A stretch of 64,000 nt of DNA from Paragonimus westermani (lineage: Eukaryota > Platyhelminthes > Trematoda > Plagiorchiida > Troglotrematidae). The position numbers and the translations under genes are program-made. Below, one piece after another: positions 12,191-24,480 of the stretch. Every line of letters begins with the position of its first letter. Within the stretch, counting starts at the first letter, position 1. The notes under the pieces were generated by a model. That model had not been told where the DNA came from and searched no databases. It saw only the letters and a program-made list of their open reading frames with translations. The stretch is from positions 204,147-268,146 of the forward strand of contig QNGE01000409.1 in assembly GCA_008508345.1 (NCBI GenBank), in the 5' to 3' direction.

Positions 12191-15100
12191 CGTAATAAGG
12201 ATGCAAGTTCGCATTACTTCCCCACTAACTGGTAGCCGGCTGGTTGTAAGGCAATGTCGAGATTAAAAGTAACATTCCAGCACCGTTGAGGTTTTGTTGG
12301 TTTTTAGGTAGACTAGTCAAAACGACGCAGCGTGCAGTGTAGTTACCGACATAAATAAGTTGTCTAATAGACAATTTTGTGGGTTGAGTCATAGTAGGCC
12401 AGCGGTGTGTAAGGTAAACCATGTAGAGTACGTCCAAGAAATAATAACCCAGCAACAAAATTCGGAGTCCTAACCAAAGGGCTTACGTAAATCGGAAATC
12501 ATAGCTGAGGCTTACATGCGCAACTTTTTCAGTCATTCAGTTAGCTTTTAACTATTGTCAGAAAAGGACAGATTAGAAGACCAGTTAAATGTTTGCGATC
12601 CGCCTTGACCCAGCGAAAAATCAACGAAGTCACTGAGTATTGGCATAGTCAACAGGTATTATTCATGTGGTGGGCATCGGAACGGTTTTCATGATAGTCC
12701 ACCGGATGATGAAGAATGACCATCTGCCGAAGAATCCCGGTATTCACCGGGACAGCCAGAGTGATTGACGGTATCCGCCTCGAGAATGGTGCGCCCCAAG
12801 AGTCGACTGAAATAGCGCTAGCAACGAACCGATTGTTTCTATCCACCCACGCCGTAATCGGCCTATACCTGAAGGACTGTGACCAGCGAGGGAGTGAACA
12901 GCGGCCACCACCAACCAACATTATAGGTATGTTCGACCATACCATGCAAGCTTCCGTCAACTAACGAAAACAATTCGTTTGAGCAACCCATCTTTCGTAC
13001 CCGTCAGTTGGTGAATCCAAACGGGCAAAAACAGCTCCCCTCATAACGTTAAATTTCTCCCCGAAAACAGATTTAAGACCATTTATGCAACCTATAATTA
13101 TCGGGTGGAAACTAATCCAACAGGACAGTATCCTTCAAAAGACAAGTTACGAAGTGATCAGCATACCAGATTTAACCAGCTGTTAGTATCATGAATACTC
13201 CATCCCGTGGGTGTCTGACCGCTTTAAAGTTTGCGGGCCCATTTTGGTATGTTCTCTAGCTCACTCTGGCCTCCGAGTGTTGCTTCTCCAACACTGACGT
13301 CCACTGCATACATCACGATGCCAGATAGCCTGTGGTGATAGATGAGCGCTTGATGCTACGGTGCACCTAATTAGAAGGGGGCATTTCTAACGTTGTATTC
13401 GGACAATTTCAGGACATCCCTATAATATAGGGAATCTATAGATTCATATAAAGTTTCTTTGCTCTCATACGGCTTCCATGGTATACGCAGCTTACGCATA
13501 CGTTATAACATTCAACTCGCATCGCAAGATCACAGAATAAAAACTGTATCGACCCAACTCAATCATGTACGTACATATCCAGTCGCTCAGACTGAAGCCA
13601 CCAATCTGATTTAGCTAAAATCGTCTCAGTAAACATGGTACATATGACCGACCATTCCTTCGGTCTGCGTTTCCCGTCCACACCGTTTTATGAGTTTCAC
13701 CAATCTATATGGTTGAATAAACTTCCGGTGAACTTGATAGGTAAACTGACAAATTCGAACGCACTGAACGTGCTACTGAAGACTGTGATAACAGTCTTCA
13801 GTATAAAAAGTGTGATCAACGATACAGCCGTTCCTACACTAAACAGTTCAATCCATGCTTGAGCCACAGATCATCAACCGGAATAGACGAACCGGTCTTT
13901 CTAGAAAAGAGGAATTTAATACAGGAACATGCATTTCAAAAACGGGAACTGCTGACACTACCAAACTCAAGTGATCAAATGTTGTTGACATACGGGGATA
14001 AACAAGGCCGAATGAATAAGTAACCCACATTCATCAGGGAGCACCTAAGCGGTATCCGTCAAGAAAATCATCGTAACGATGGTGTCTTATACACTGAGCA
14101 AGTATACGGTTTTACAACTGCGGCAGATCAATACAGTTTACATGAATTTTGTCTATCGGATCTGTATTTGCTGTAGATTACAAGTCGTCCCGTACATTTC
14201 TTGTCTACGAATGCATACAGCAGCAATTTTTAAATTTGACCCATTGCTTCTGAAATATTAAACATCCGTGATGTCCATAAACAGTTTGACCTTTGTTGGG
14301 TCTTTTCCACAAGACATAGTTATCACGAGGTGACTCGGTACGTGATAATCTGTTCAGTGCCGTTAGTATAAGACAACCCGCATTGACTGTTCAAGTACAG
14401 GTTGAAACAGTCACCTTTACAAATTCTACGAGTCAACAGTAGACACATCAGGGGCACACTGTAACTGTTCACATGTCGATGTGGACCTTCGAACACAAAT
14501 AGGCCGAATTAACCAGGGCACCGTTATATTTACGTTTTCATTCTTAGTCAAACTGTACAGGTGTGGCTCGTTTATAGTGGACCACCCTGTATGGACCTGT
14601 ATATGAAGCATTCACGTGATCAACAGTCCGTCCTTACAAGTTCCATAACCGTTTGCTACAAACAGCTTAAGTGTTGCGCGGTGCATGAAACATGACATCT
14701 TAACTCGGTCTGATGGTTTTTTCAAGAAGTTCAAAGTGTGATTAATTTATTCAGTCAAATGTATATTATATTCGTGCCCATGTTGCTAATCGAACGAGAA
14801 ACAGAATGCGCTGACTTCGATCCAATGAAGTAGATACGTTATATAGGAAGGAAGTTTATTCGCACCCGATACGATAAATCATGAGCGATGAATCAGCTAA
14901 AGTGAACTAGTGTGTTCCATTGAAAACAATTAAAACTGAGGTTACTGTTGAGTTTTCAAGGAGTTGGTTGATTTATTTTGCTTGTCATCAACCTCTTATC
15001 GCGATTTTCGTTTTCCAGTAGACAAGAAAGACTTGACCCTCAGTTCGATGATTTTCGAGTTTATCACTAGTGTCCATCTTTTTGACGTCTTATATATGGG

Positions 15101-18100
15101 CTATGGGCTACGTTCTCATGAGGTAACCATGTTGCTCACTGTGTTACTGCCTTCAGGTTGAACAGTTGAATTGTCATGTAGAACGATTCGGCCACATTTG
15201 GAAGAGAATGACTGAAAGGTCTTTGTGAATGTGAAAATGGCTGTTAATTATTATTGGTTATCGGTTTATCATCAAGATGTTGGTTACTGGTGGAACAGAG
15301 CGGCTGTAAGTTCAGTTATTCTATAAACTATTACTCCTAAGGTTTGATGATTCCAGCCTAAGTTCGGTACCTATCTAGCAGTACCAGTTAAAAAAGTTTC
15401 CAAAAGTATCACAGTTGAGTCTTTCCGGAATCAGCAGCGTGGAAATACCTTTGAAACGTTTCTGATCCGACTAAAGTTGGACCTACAGAAGCAGTGTTGT
15501 GTTTTTTGAAGTCTTTCCCTACATTTCTGTCTTGTTGGCATAAAGATTACGGGAGAAAGAGACAGTGTCTACGCAACCAACTGGTAACATCGAACAGTCT
15601 TCAAAAAGAAAAACGCCTAAAATGGCTGTCTGTTGTCTATCTCGTTTAGCTTTTTAGAAGTAAATGTGTTCCTCACAAGTAAACGGTGAACACGGAATAT
15701 ACGACCTTGAAAAAACACGATTGGTTCTGTGCTTTTTTTTGAGTGAGTTTAAAATCAACTATGCAACATTACATCTCAACTTGCTAACACCCTGCTTTCA
15801 AGTCCAAAAAGACCTTAATTCAAGCGAATGGAGAAAAAAGCGCTTTTTATACTTCGAACACAAAAACCCCAGATTGCAGTAGTTCCACAAAGAAAAGTAC
15901 TGACAAATCGTCGAAACATTTCCAGAAAATCTGAAGAAGTGACAGTTTCGTGTTCTTGTCGTGCTGATCAGCACTCGACCAGTGCCGCACTAACTTAGCA
16001 GAACAATGAGGAATGGATGTCAGTTATATTCTCCCGGCTAATTGTTTTACACTTTTAAGACGCATAGACGAATGAGTTTATACAGATATACACAGTGGAT
16101 AGATGTATGTATATAAATTACGCACAAAGCATGTAATCAACTTTTTCGTGACGGAGTATGCTGTGGTTCAGTGGCACCTGGAATGCCGGTATGAGTTGTC
16201 TGTGAACGCACGAAGGCAAGTTGATATCAGCTCAGTTGGTGACAATTCAGTGACATGCAGAATATACGGAAAAACTTTTTATGAAACTAATTCAGCAAAT
16301 GAGCTGATTATGTCTCAAGTGGGAGCTTAGTGATCGTTTACTTCGTGACAACTGGTTCAGTCATTTGCACTTACAACTGTTTTAAGCTTTTCGTCAATGA
16401 GAATATCCTTATGTCATTTAATCTGTCTTACTGGTCTCCCACCGCAGCTAAACTGTGCTTGAAATATACCCCCAGCTTGAAAATGCTTATAGAGGAACAC
16501 AAAACTAGTTATGTGATTGTGAAGCAACTGCATCACTCACGAGAACAGACATCATTTGAGATCGTAGATGAGCAGATTGTTTTGCCTGGTTCATACTGTA
16601 CAGATGTAGCTAATATCTGTGAGGAACATGGACTGACTGGTAATGTGCTAACACCATTGCTGTCCTAAATCCAAATGCTCAGAGCTGAAAACTGTGATTT
16701 TGATTTCGAAGACTAATTGTGTGAAAGAGATCTAGGGGAAGTCAACAAATAACGATATAGACGTAAGACAGATTCAGTGGAAAACGGGGGAAATGACTTC
16801 TATTCGGTGATCACAGGATAGCATATCAAGGGAAGTTGACATACTATGAAAATTCAAAGGATCCTTTTGAGGAGATTTTGAAGCTCGAAGATTTTTCGGC
16901 GTTTAAAATGCCTGTATATTAGGAGTGTTTTTCCCAAAAAAAATTCATCCACAATCTCCTGACATCTCATTGCCAGCCTATGAATATAAAACACATTCTG
17001 TTCCACTGTATGGTTAAAAATCTATGTAACTAACGTTTCACATCTAGCACCGAAGTATAGCGCCTCCATTTCCAACCTTGTTTACACCACTCTCACAGAC
17101 TGCCATATCCTCCATAGCAGTAATGGCTTCAGGAAATAAACTCACGTGATTCACTACTCAACCCACTGTTATCGCCCTTACAGCTATACCTGCAGTGTTT
17201 GGATCAACCGTCCATAAGGAAAAGTGCTTAGACACAACCTCAGCCTACGGATCTCTTTCGCAAGTATACGTTAACAGTTTTCCCCATAGCACATCGGGCG
17301 GATTTTGCAATCATGCCACATTGGCACGCTTCGAACGTTATCTGTCTATCATCCAACAGGGCAAATTGACAGTTAAGTCTGTCCGAAATCCGTGCCAACG
17401 AACTGACTACACATGCGAATTTTTGTTTGGAGAGCAGATTTTTCAATACGTAGGCGACTATCGAGGCGCGAGTAGCTCAAAGTTGGATAAGCAAACCAAA
17501 TGACGCTAGTTTCAGGCCGATATTACATAATTACAGCCCTCGGTCAAACTGACGCAATAGTAAATGAGTAACGATATGACAACATCAACGTAGAACATCA
17601 AAACGGGCAAGAAAATCCAGCTTCAATTTAGATGATTGAAATATTAAAAACAGGACAATCGCAACGTTACAGTGAGTTCATTTCTGAAAGCTGAGTTTGC
17701 CTTCACGTGTTTAGCCGGGAACGCTTCGGTTGGATGTGTATGACTTCCTAAAGTCAAAGAAAATATCTTCTTCAATCATTGCAAGCTTGCTGGAACAACA
17801 TTTCTATCAGCAATGCCAATATCTTTTTCGGTAGCAACTCACTGGTTGATGACGATGATCCTAATCTACCATACAAATCATTATATGAAGAACAAATTTT
17901 AGTTTGGTAACAAAATGATAGGAAGAATTGGATTTATTTTTTGCGCTCAATCAACAAGAAAATAATTACATCTTAAAAATGGCCAACTGAGTTATATTTA
18001 AAAGCAAAGCCACATTTTAACTACTGGTTTCTTGAGATCTTCAACGCATCAGTTCATTAAACGTCACGTATAAATTAGTTAAACAGTAAGAACACTCATC

Positions 18101-19003
18101 TCCCTAAACACGGTTAGCCACAGCATTCTGGGATGCATTACACCAGAGACCGAGTTGGTCACAGGGATCCAAGACCAGCAGACAAACACTGATAACTCTA
18201 CTTAATTTGCCAATGGTTATTTTCAATCTTCTTGGTTGTATCGTTGGTTGTTCATGTTTTAGCCGCTTATGTTTCCCCTCACTTTTCAGACATCAAATGA
18301 AGCTGAAACTCAATGTGGGAATAATCACTGTTTATTATAAAATAGCTGTCAATACTGCTGAAAGTAGAGAGCCTGTAGTATTAAAACTGGTCGAAGTCAT
18401 CCCCTACAACTCTTTATAGCATGCCGTCATCCAGCGTGCCCTAATTAGAGCGCATTTTCGGCATGCCAAATTAAGCAACATTTACAAAAGGCCCACCAGT
18501 GCTCACTGGGACTTAGGAGGGCTAAACACGAAAACTAAGGAACTGTCTCGTTTTAGTGGTCTTTTTGAAAGCATCCAGTAATCTCGATCAACGAAGACAG
18601 CGGTGAGAATAAAGTGCATAGACGATTTCACTCGTTTGTTAACACAATTCCCAAGGAAAACGGTAATTAACCAGCTTACCCACTATTCGCTTTGCTATAT
18701 GCGATGTCGCGTCTCCTACTCAGGCCTTGATATTTGCTGGCAAAGCTTGGCACGGATGCACAAAAAACGCTTGGATCTAGGACCGTCGTCATTCAGTCGC
18801 CATCTTGATGTAGGTAAATTAACACATTTGTGTGACTTAGGCCTACACACAAGGTTCTAGTAATCATGTTTTCTACCGTTGTTTATTTTTTTCATATAAT
18901 GTCTTTCTTGAGCAACCAATTCGGCCACAACACTCACAACAACCATTTCCCACTAAAACTTCCGATCTATATCCTCAGATTCATTTGGTTTCTTCGCTTT
19001 TCT
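12191..19003. other. No supported gene
   Basis: Several frames of 60-112 codons occur, for example at 12716-12964, 16103-16668 and 17195-17503, without domains, splice context or repeats I can match. Sequence is AT-richer from 17.5 to 18.1 kb. Confidence 0.5.
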
Positions 19004-19300
19004 GGTTGAACATCACTCATAGTTGATCGCAATCTTCGCGTTTGGACAGGCTTTCTAGCCAGCCTCTTTCGAAAACAAGCACTAGACTCAGGTTTCGATT
19101 AGAGCTTGTAAGTAGCGCATATCATTATCGTGACAGGGATTAAAAATCCGATCACGCTTTCATGAGACAACCGTGTTGACCACTGTATCACTAATCTCAC
19201 ATTAGGCATGACCAAATTATTACACCTGAACGCCCAACCACTTTCTGGTGTGAGTAATGTTCGGGTTGTTCGATCGTCTCGAGAGAAGATACACGAAGAT
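19004..19300 (-). mobile_element. SINE-B copy 3, minus strand
   Basis: The minus-strand copy includes the 3' region (AGCCTGTCCAAACGCG side), a decayed B-box around 19140, the A-box area TACAGTGGTCAACACGG, and the CTCGAGACGATCG segment near 19275. The motif GGTTGAACATCACTCAT at 19004-19020 is the reverse complement of 19310-19326, where the next copy begins. Confidence 0.7.
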
Positions 19301-19309
19301 TGCAATCGA

Positions 19310-19763
19310 ATGAGTGATGTTCAACCTGAAAGTAACAAGAACCCCGAATACTCGCCAGTAACCTAAAATATTGCCTGACAGGTTAAATGAATTAAGAGAT
19401 TTCGATCTGTCTCGGAAGTCCTTATCGCAGGGTTATCGAAAACAGTTAACACAGTTAGTCTCCTACCCAGAATATTGGACAGCCTGCTGATTACTCACAA
19501 GCGAAGGTAATCGAGCGTCCATACATCATAATTCGGTCTTGCCTACTGTGAGATCAGAGGTGCAGTAGCCAGTATGGTTGTTACAAGAAAACACGACCAC
19601 AGTTCTAACCCTGATAGTGAAAAGGATATGCACTACTGACGAGCACTGACAAGTGTAAAGTTTGAGTTTCCGAAAGAAAATTACTGGAAATTCTACTTAA
19701 GTTGGAAGGCTGCGACCCAATGTGTGATGTTCAGCTTGGAATTAATCAGAACCTCAACCACTC
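19310..19763 (+). mobile_element. SINE-B copy 4, plus strand, near full length
   Basis: It runs from ATGAGTGATGTTCAACC through TCTCGGAAGTCC and the degraded A-box (GTGCAGTAGCCAGTATGG) and B-box (AGTTCTAACCC) to GAAGGCTGCGACC. It then continues into a second partial unit start (GTGTGATGTTCAGCTTGG, from 19722). The distance between the two starts, about 411 bases, is the best estimate of unit length. Confidence 0.7.
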
Positions 19764-21778
19764 TGTTTATCTTTTTGGTAGTCTAATGTTTCGGCAACTG
19801 CTCCTGTACAGTCCCATGGTAAATCAAACCACGTCACGTACAGTTTTCACGGTTGTTAAACTACCGGTCGATGTCATTTGCTTATTGGCAGCGGGTTTAA
19901 ACTCCGGTAACGACATGGGTATGCACTATTGGTGAGCTTGGCGACCGTGAAATTCAGGTTATGCTTCTGTTTGAAGGGGACTGGCGGAAAGTTCATAAAG
20001 TCGTGTAAGTTGTGATCAAGCGTGAGCAGTGTTCGCTTTGTATCAACCAAAAACTCCTAAAGCCTATTGACAACCATCGTAAGAAATAGCGAGTGGGATG
20101 CATGTGAGGGAGTAGATAAACTACCATGACGAATTTGGACTGAAATGAGAGAAATTTTTCGCTGACCTTTGGGATATTTCTTATTACCTCGTGAAGAGGA
20201 GCGATAGTTTTTAAGTCCAAGTTGTAGTTCACTACTTCGAACCGCCAAACACACACGGTTTGACTCATCATCGATGGCTCTCAACCTACATATGGGTGTT
20301 CGTTAATTCCCCACTGAGTGTTGCACAGTATCTTAGTGAATCAGTTAGCATAAGCCTCATCTGTTGCAATAGCCTACCACTACAACAACTCAACCACAAC
20401 CTTGCAAATTTATTTCCCCAATTGTAAAACACTCAATAGCCATCACCCGTTTACGTATTTGATTTTGATGCGGCCTTACGTATAGTTTCTCGGAGTGACT
20501 GTATGTGAATACTGAAATTTAAAGAGGTTTTATTGTCTGTGCAACAGTACCCCTGATTAGACAGCCAGAAACTTTAAACTGTAATCACGAAAATGGCTAG
20601 GCTGTGGGCTCTACTAATGTTGTGGCCGCAAAAGGTTCTTGACCTGAGAAGTTGTTTCATTCTGCACATCCATTACAAAGTATGTGGGGATAGACAACGA
20701 TGAACGCAAACACGATTTTGCGTGGCTAATGTGTATCTGCATCCGTTGGCAGTAGAATATTGCCAGTCATTTCGCTGACATGTTTTCAACGGTCACCTCC
20801 AATTATTGGTCCCTCTGGGGTTCAGAACTTCCTTGAAGTGTCCGCGTGTTCGGCTTGAGTCGTACTGATTATTAACGACACTATGAATTGTATAACACTC
20901 CCCTCTAATGATTCTACAGCCTATTGCTGTTTTGTAACAGGCAGCCTCTTTTGGGAGTAGTATAGTGCGTAGACTCGGGAACTAGAGGGCAAGTCTTAAT
21001 GCCAGGAAAACGAGGGACCACAGGCGACTATTACAATAGTGTGTACGCATTATGGGGGACGTGCCACCAGGAAGAATGATAAAATACGGCTACCCAATGT
21101 GTGCGAATGCACGTCAGCAGTGCCAACAAGTGTAGACCTTAATGGTCCTATGTTTTAACGCAACCTGTACTGGAGTTCACACAATAAGCAACTTCAGGGG
21201 CCAAGCGTCTTTTGCGGTCACGGCACATCACCTGATAGCGAATCCTGTCGAACATTCACAAGGATGGCCCCATTCTGGTTTGCCTTACCAGCATACCCTA
21301 CAACTGTTAATTCATTGTCATACGCTTGTTTCATCTTATCGTTCTGCTTCATTGTGTATACCTTATGCCATCCAAAAATATCATAATCAGTTCTTTTCGT
21401 TTAGGCAGAAGCTTTGTTGACTCCAAGCCGCTGACATCCATGTATCGATCTTCTCGATATTTTGATTTTCCTCCCGTGTTGAAAATTCCGGTCTTGCCAA
21501 ACATTTGAGCTGCTGCTTACTGTCTTGCTTCTGAAGCCTCCAAATTTAGTTCAACCCTTCTTTCAGTAAACGATTTTCTGACTGCATTACTGCATTGCAA
21601 TCATGATACGGTGCTGAAATTTACTGGAAATCTGGGGATTCTGTCTTACGTCAAATGAAATGGAGATTTCTCCATCCCACCCGTTGAGCTAATAGTACCG
21701 GTGGTGGGGCAGACTGGTAGTTGCCACCTTCGGCTGATAACTGTTCTCTGGATTCTCACCTGTTTCATTCACTCAGTT
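19764..21778. other. No supported gene; possible gypsy remains at the right end
   Basis: The interval leads into the integrase fossil. On the minus strand, 21.7-21.1 kb would hold the integrase C-terminus and 3' LTR of that element, but no block is recognisable. Confidence 0.4.
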
Positions 21779-22100
21779 CATTCGCCTGCAGGTGATATGG
21801 TGTCACCTGTATGTGATTGAGATCCAGTTGTTGCACGCGTGCACGAAATTTTTCGTTTTGAGCTTGTGTTCACTGGTCTGTCAAGACGCCCTTGGGTATA
21901 CCGTAGTTCGCCACGATGTCCTGCATTACCACGTCTCCCATTGTAAACGCTTTTTATTCGGAACGTCAGTCACTTCAACCCATCGGGCAAAATATTCCGC
22001 CATGACCAGAAGGTGTTGGTAATCGTGAACGATCAGTGGAACTGGGCCCATTAGCTCCACTGACCAGAGGTAACCGACTTCTTCTTCAGGTCTCACGTTT
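21779..22100 (-). pseudogene. Ty3/gypsy integrase core, fossil
   Basis: On the minus strand the first frame (about 22090-21945) reads WSVELMGPVPL and LVMAEYFARWVEV, matching the first block of the Ty3/gypsy integrase core, where the catalytic Asp appears as Glu. After a frameshift the second frame (from 21941) reads VVMQDIVANYGIPKGVLTDQ, with the second catalytic Asp and the usual GIP motif. A stop follows, then QLDLNHIQVTPYHLQANE, the TPYHPQ block. The order and spacing leave little doubt. Stops, a frameshift and an altered catalytic residue make it a dead element. Flanking sequence (20.9-21.7 and 22.1-22.5 kb) may be the decayed rest of the polyprotein, but I could not identify blocks there. 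Confidence 0.85.
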
Positions 22101-23625
22101 GGTTGTAAGGTAGTGTACTATCCATCGCCTAACCACAGTACGGAAAAACTTAACAGTTTCAGTCTGGTTGCCCACTCCAGTCATTCAAATGGCTGACCTC
22201 TCCTGGTTGTTACTGTGTGTATTGTGCCCTAGCAGCCGTCCAGTGTGACAACAATCTCTAATTCTGCTAGCTCAATCACTCACAAACGCTCACGTTCGAT
22301 GTGGTGCCATGTCATCGAGGTCACTGACACAATGCGTAGTGATGAGGGTTATACAATACGCAGGCACATACATTGTACGAAATATGTGTATGACTTCGCC
22401 AATTGGTAGCTTGTTACGGCATCTAGTTATGCTGGAGGATGGCACCATGGAGACTACACACAGAAGTAGCACATCTGTTTGCAGTCGCGAGTATTGAGTC
22501 GTCATGACCAATTTCTACAAGGCTGTTTTCCTTTTCGGTATTTACGATCTTCAAGTGAAATGCTGAGGCTTTTATTACCGAACATGTACACTACCCAGTT
22601 AAGGTTGTTGTTTTGTTTTTGACCCGGAAATGATTCTAGACCAAGATGCAACTACATCCTCATGTCCACAAGTGAACTAATGTTTCGAGGCCGGTTCTAA
22701 CCTCGCCTGAACTGATCAGGTGGATGAAATACCGCATAAGCACAAGCATAATCGGACTTATTACATCAGTAATAAGTAATGCATAGTTGCAATGATTTCG
22801 ACAAACTAGCAGTCAGGTGAATTGGGTCAATAATTTATTTCCCAGTGAAATAGTGACTTATCACTCTCGATCTGGAAGGCGATTCGAAGTACGTGAGCAG
22901 TCAACGACTACAGCTGTACTAATACAACTGTAAACGAACAAGGAATATTTGCTTGATATTATGACCTCCAACAGGACTAACGATAATATCACATAAACTG
23001 TGGATAGATTGAGTTGAGCAAATATCAAGATTGTGCGTCAAATCAGTGACAGATAAATCGGACAACAGCAGAATGATAGAAAAAAGCACTGGGCCGTGGA
23101 GTACTAATCCACTGAATTAGAAAAAAACTATGTATGAAAAGATAGAATCTTCAAGGACAATAAACAAGTCAACTTACCCCCAAAACATATAAAGGGAATG
23201 AACAGTGATCACAGAAGTGAAAAGATTTAGCACATAGGGATCTGTTTCGTTGCAAACCCACTTCCAGCCGTTTCAAACAAAAACAAAATTAGAGGTGAAG
23301 TGTAGATTCGATGTCGAACATCATAACACGGTGCACCACTTCTAGCCCTCGCGGTCGTAGTCAACGCAAACGGACAATCCACAACGGGTTGTGCCCATCT
23401 ACATGAACAAAATCCTAGCAAGTTGCGCACTTATCCAAATCGATAGTGTAAACGGCCATTTGGAAATTCCCACCCCACACTTTATTAAGAGGACACCACA
23501 AGTGAGAGTGAACACCACAACATGCTTTGTGTGGTTGGACGGTGCGCGGTAAGTTAGGATAACTCAATGGCTGATGACAACACGGGCAACCTGTGCGAGT
23601 GAGAACTACGACGGACATCACCGTC

Positions 23626-23641
23626 GTCATCATCATCATCG
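23626..23641. repeat. TCA trinucleotide run
   Basis: Five TCA-type units occur in a row. Confidence 0.85.
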
Positions 23642-24253
23642 TTTGAACTCGAAGCCTATGTAAACTGTTATCATCTAGTTGGATTAATTAATCACTGAGG
23701 GAAGCAAGTGAGGTAGCCTTGGATAAGTGATTATACTGAACCACATGAAGTCACGCTGAAGAAAAATCAAGCTGGATCGATCAAAATACACCCTTTCACA
23801 GCCATTGAGACAGACTAGAACCTAAGCCAAAATCTCGCGGGTAAAGCAACGAATAGAGTGACCTGCTAATATTTTTAGAAAATTCACTAAACCCTCTTAT
23901 AAACAGTCTGTTGGAAAGTAAATAGTCTGGTCATTTGCATCTGATGTGTAGAAGGGTCTCTCCGATAGGCTACCAGTTGACATCCCCGCTACCCATTTCA
24001 AGATGACGTCACCTAAATCAGTCAGTCAATGCCTGTACCGTTCCATCAGCCGAACATCATCAGTTGTCAAGTTTAAAAGCTGGTTCATTGGTGAGACAAC
24101 TTTGAAAAGAATCTCATTCCAATAAGAAACAATGGTCGCACATTCAGTTTCTTTTTGTTATACAGCTAAATGTGCAGGTTCTAGGAATGTGTTTATCCTA
24201 ATAGACCAAAGAAAGTGGTCTGCTAGTGGACTCAACAAAACAGCCTACCTCGT

Positions 24254-24480
24254 TGGCTTCAAGCACCGAGTTACAAATAAGAATACTTTGCGTCATATTA
24301 ATGGGTAGTTGAGGATTATGACTGTTAGAGGATGAACACCGATCACATTTGATTACTGCATCCTCAGTTCGGAAAGAAGTTTCAAATGAGCAGTTTCGAA
24401 GAGAAGCAGTAGACCTAGATTTCGTTTTAGTTATGGCCAGTCGGTAGTGTCGACCTTTGTAAAATGCGCTGTTTGGGTAG
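24254..24480 (-). CDS. Possible internal exon, unidentified
   Basis: An open frame runs between a moderate acceptor (GCTACCCAAACAG) and the donor GAG|GTAGGC. It encodes about 75 residues with a basic start (FYKGRHYRLAITKTKSR) and a Ser/Asn-rich middle containing CDRCSSSNSHN. It ends in phase 0, so it cannot be spliced directly to the phase-1 exon at 7556, but it could belong to the same gene through another exon. The length is not beyond chance and I recognise no domain. Confidence 0.2.

Noticed and set aside
12006..12206. Minus-strand frame of 66 codons
   Set aside because: It lies wholly in SINE-B copy 2.
12649..12964. Overlapping plus and minus frames of about 82 and 103 codons
   Set aside because: Mutual shadows with no domain, splice context or preferred strand; a chance pair is more likely.
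16103..16668. Two adjacent plus-strand frames of 75 and 112 codons
   Set aside because: No recognisable domain, no splice signals framing them, and the sequence is not shared with any repeat found here.
17195..17503. Plus-strand frame of 102 codons
   Set aside because: Antisense frame of similar extent, no domain, no clear acceptor.
18419..18466. Inverted GCATGCCG/CGGCATGC pair
   Set aside because: GCATGC is itself self-complementary, the arms are only 8 bp and the loop exceeds 30 bases.
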